Positions 19,776 to 20,448 of a stretch of DNA of 20,448 nucleotides are shown here, piece after piece. Every line of letters starts with the position of its first letter. Positions within the stretch are counted from its first letter, which is position 1. The translations under genes were made by a program, and so were the position numbers. The notes under the pieces were generated by a model. It did no database searches. It saw nothing but the letters and a program-made list of their open reading frames with translations, and was not told the DNA's origin. The DNA is taken from positions 1-20,448 of IMG/VR virus record IMGVR_UViG_3300009285_014251, one strand, 5' to 3'. Source of the DNA: a virus.

Positions 19776-20448
19776 CCGCTGAGCACCACCATAGGCCGGC
19801 TGCTCAGAGCCGGCCCCCGTCGTCCCGCCGGAAACGGCCTCTGCCAGGCCACCCACCTGGTACCACCGGTTCTGCGCAGCCTGGAAGGGCAGGCCAGATT
19901 GAGAGGGCACTGGAGAAGGCCCTTCGCGGGAGCCCGCGACCCCCCATCCAAGCTGCCTGGACCAAACCCAGACCCATCGCGCCGCCGGAACAGACACGCA
20001 AGCCCCCACAAAGAGCCACTGCGGAAGTCACCAGCGGAGGCGTGAGCCCACGCCAACCCCCGAGAGCTGGACGGACTACCCGGGCCAGCTCACCCCAGCT
20101 ACCGGAGATTGCATGCCGCCCTGAGCCAAAGAGAGTGCCGCCGCCCCCATGGTAGGGAAGATCACGGGAGGGCAACCGGCTACCTGACGACACTCCCCCA
20201 CCGCCCCCGACATACGCCCCGCATACCTCACGCGAGGGCTGTACCGTCCGCCCCAGATCGCCGAGTAACCCCTCGGTGGCCTGGGGCGGACTCCGCTCGC
20301 ACCCTTCGCTCGGGCTGTAGAAGGGCGCGACCGACCCGCCCAGGGTCCCGCGGAGTCCCACCCGACCACCCCCGTGTCCCCCCGCTCATACCGCAAACCC
20401 CCGTAACAGAGGGGTCCCTCTCCTCGGGGGGGGGCACCGGGGGCGCGC
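19776..20448. other. Gene-poor, stem-loop-rich right end (673 bases)
   Basis: No plus-strand reading frame with a credible start or ribosome site is present. The minus-strand frames are Gly/Arg/Pro-rich shadows. The plus strand is C-rich. Stem-loops, read on the plus strand, are: GGCCGGC/GCCGGCC at 19794-19815, 18 bases after the last stop; TCGCGGG/CCCGCGA at 19924-19939; GGCGTG/CACGCC at 20039-20054; a very long hairpin at 20246-20291; CCCTTC/GAAGGG at 20302-20325; and AGAGGG/CCCTCT at 20408-20421, followed by nine G residues. The first could terminate the plus-strand block although no T-run follows. The rest is unexplained: a noncoding RNA, an origin, a packaging region or degraded sequence are all possible. 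Confidence 0.5.
20246..20291 (+). other. 46-base strong hairpin in the gene-poor right end
   Basis: GTCCGCCCCAG (20246-20256) pairs with CTGGGGCGGAC (20281-20291). After one A/C mismatch and a U-G pair the stem continues with CGCCGAG (20259-20265) against CTCGGTG (20272-20278), around a six-base loop. The two wobble pairs are G-U only if the plus strand is the RNA; on the minus strand they would be A-C mismatches. This points to a plus-strand transcript. Confidence 0.5.

Noticed and set aside
19804-20361. 185-codon minus-strand frame in the right end
   Set aside because: Gly/Arg/Pro-rich, no ribosome site, no recognisable domain and orientation opposite to the neighbouring genes; the plus-strand hairpins explain the region better.
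1-20448. CRISPR array, insertion sequence, integrase or attachment site
   Set aside because: No regularly spaced repeats, transposase or recombinase motifs, terminal inverted repeats or tRNA-end duplications were seen.

Overview
The window is a high-GC stretch of a tailed double-stranded DNA bacteriophage (Caudoviricetes). Several signatures show this: a terminase with Walker A, Walker B and RNase H-type nuclease motifs, a 730-residue portal, an acidic scaffold, an HK97-type capsid protein, a decoration protein, a head-tail adaptor, a beta-propeller neck protein, an S74-chaperone fibre and a holin-like protein, all in conventional order. The P22-sized portal and the adaptor plus beta-propeller pair suggest a podovirus-like virion, but the tail genes run off the left edge. 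The host cannot be named. Coding regions use Shine-Dalgarno sites and GTG/TTG as well as ATG starts. No integrase, recombinase, polymerase, tRNA or CRISPR array was found.

Layout: positions 1-16420 are one tightly packed minus-strand late operon, read right to left. It holds a MerR-type helix-turn-helix protein (small-terminase candidate), a large terminase split into separate ATPase and nuclease genes, a one-span membrane protein, an unknown protein, portal, scaffold, major capsid, decoration protein and an unknown structural protein. These are followed by a methyltransferase-glycosyltransferase fusion, an unknown conserved-looking protein, adaptor, two small proteins, the beta-propeller protein, a beta-rich protein, the S74 fibre, the holin candidate, a membrane/coiled-coil protein and the start of one more gene. 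Positions 16421-16508 are a compact divergent control region: two face-to-face sigma70-type promoters whose -10 boxes lie in one perfect palindrome. Positions 16509-19775 are a plus-strand block of small genes, probably early. It includes a GT4-type glycosyltransferase, three small zinc-ribbon proteins and a DUF6496-like basic protein. Positions 19776-20448 contain no convincing gene but several strong stem-loops.

The most unusual content is in the right third. (1) A short, partly palindromic repeat with core GACGCTTTCGCTTCCAAGGC occurs about nine times between 14.19 and 19.75 kb and was not found in the structural genes to the left. Most copies sit inside coding sequence, usually in one fixed frame per orientation, so that they encode DAFASK-like or LEAKAS-like peptides. 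One copy supplies the likely ribosome-binding site of the first late gene. This resembles the behaviour of protein-inserted palindromic elements such as those of Rickettsia. (2) A leader of about 245 nt precedes the DUF6496-like gene. It has its own promoter, competing 11-bp helices, a UUCG hairpin, and a 12-bp stem that buries the Shine-Dalgarno site right up to the ATG. It looks like an undescribed cis-acting regulatory RNA. (3) The terminase is split, and the portal carries a four-cysteine zinc ribbon.
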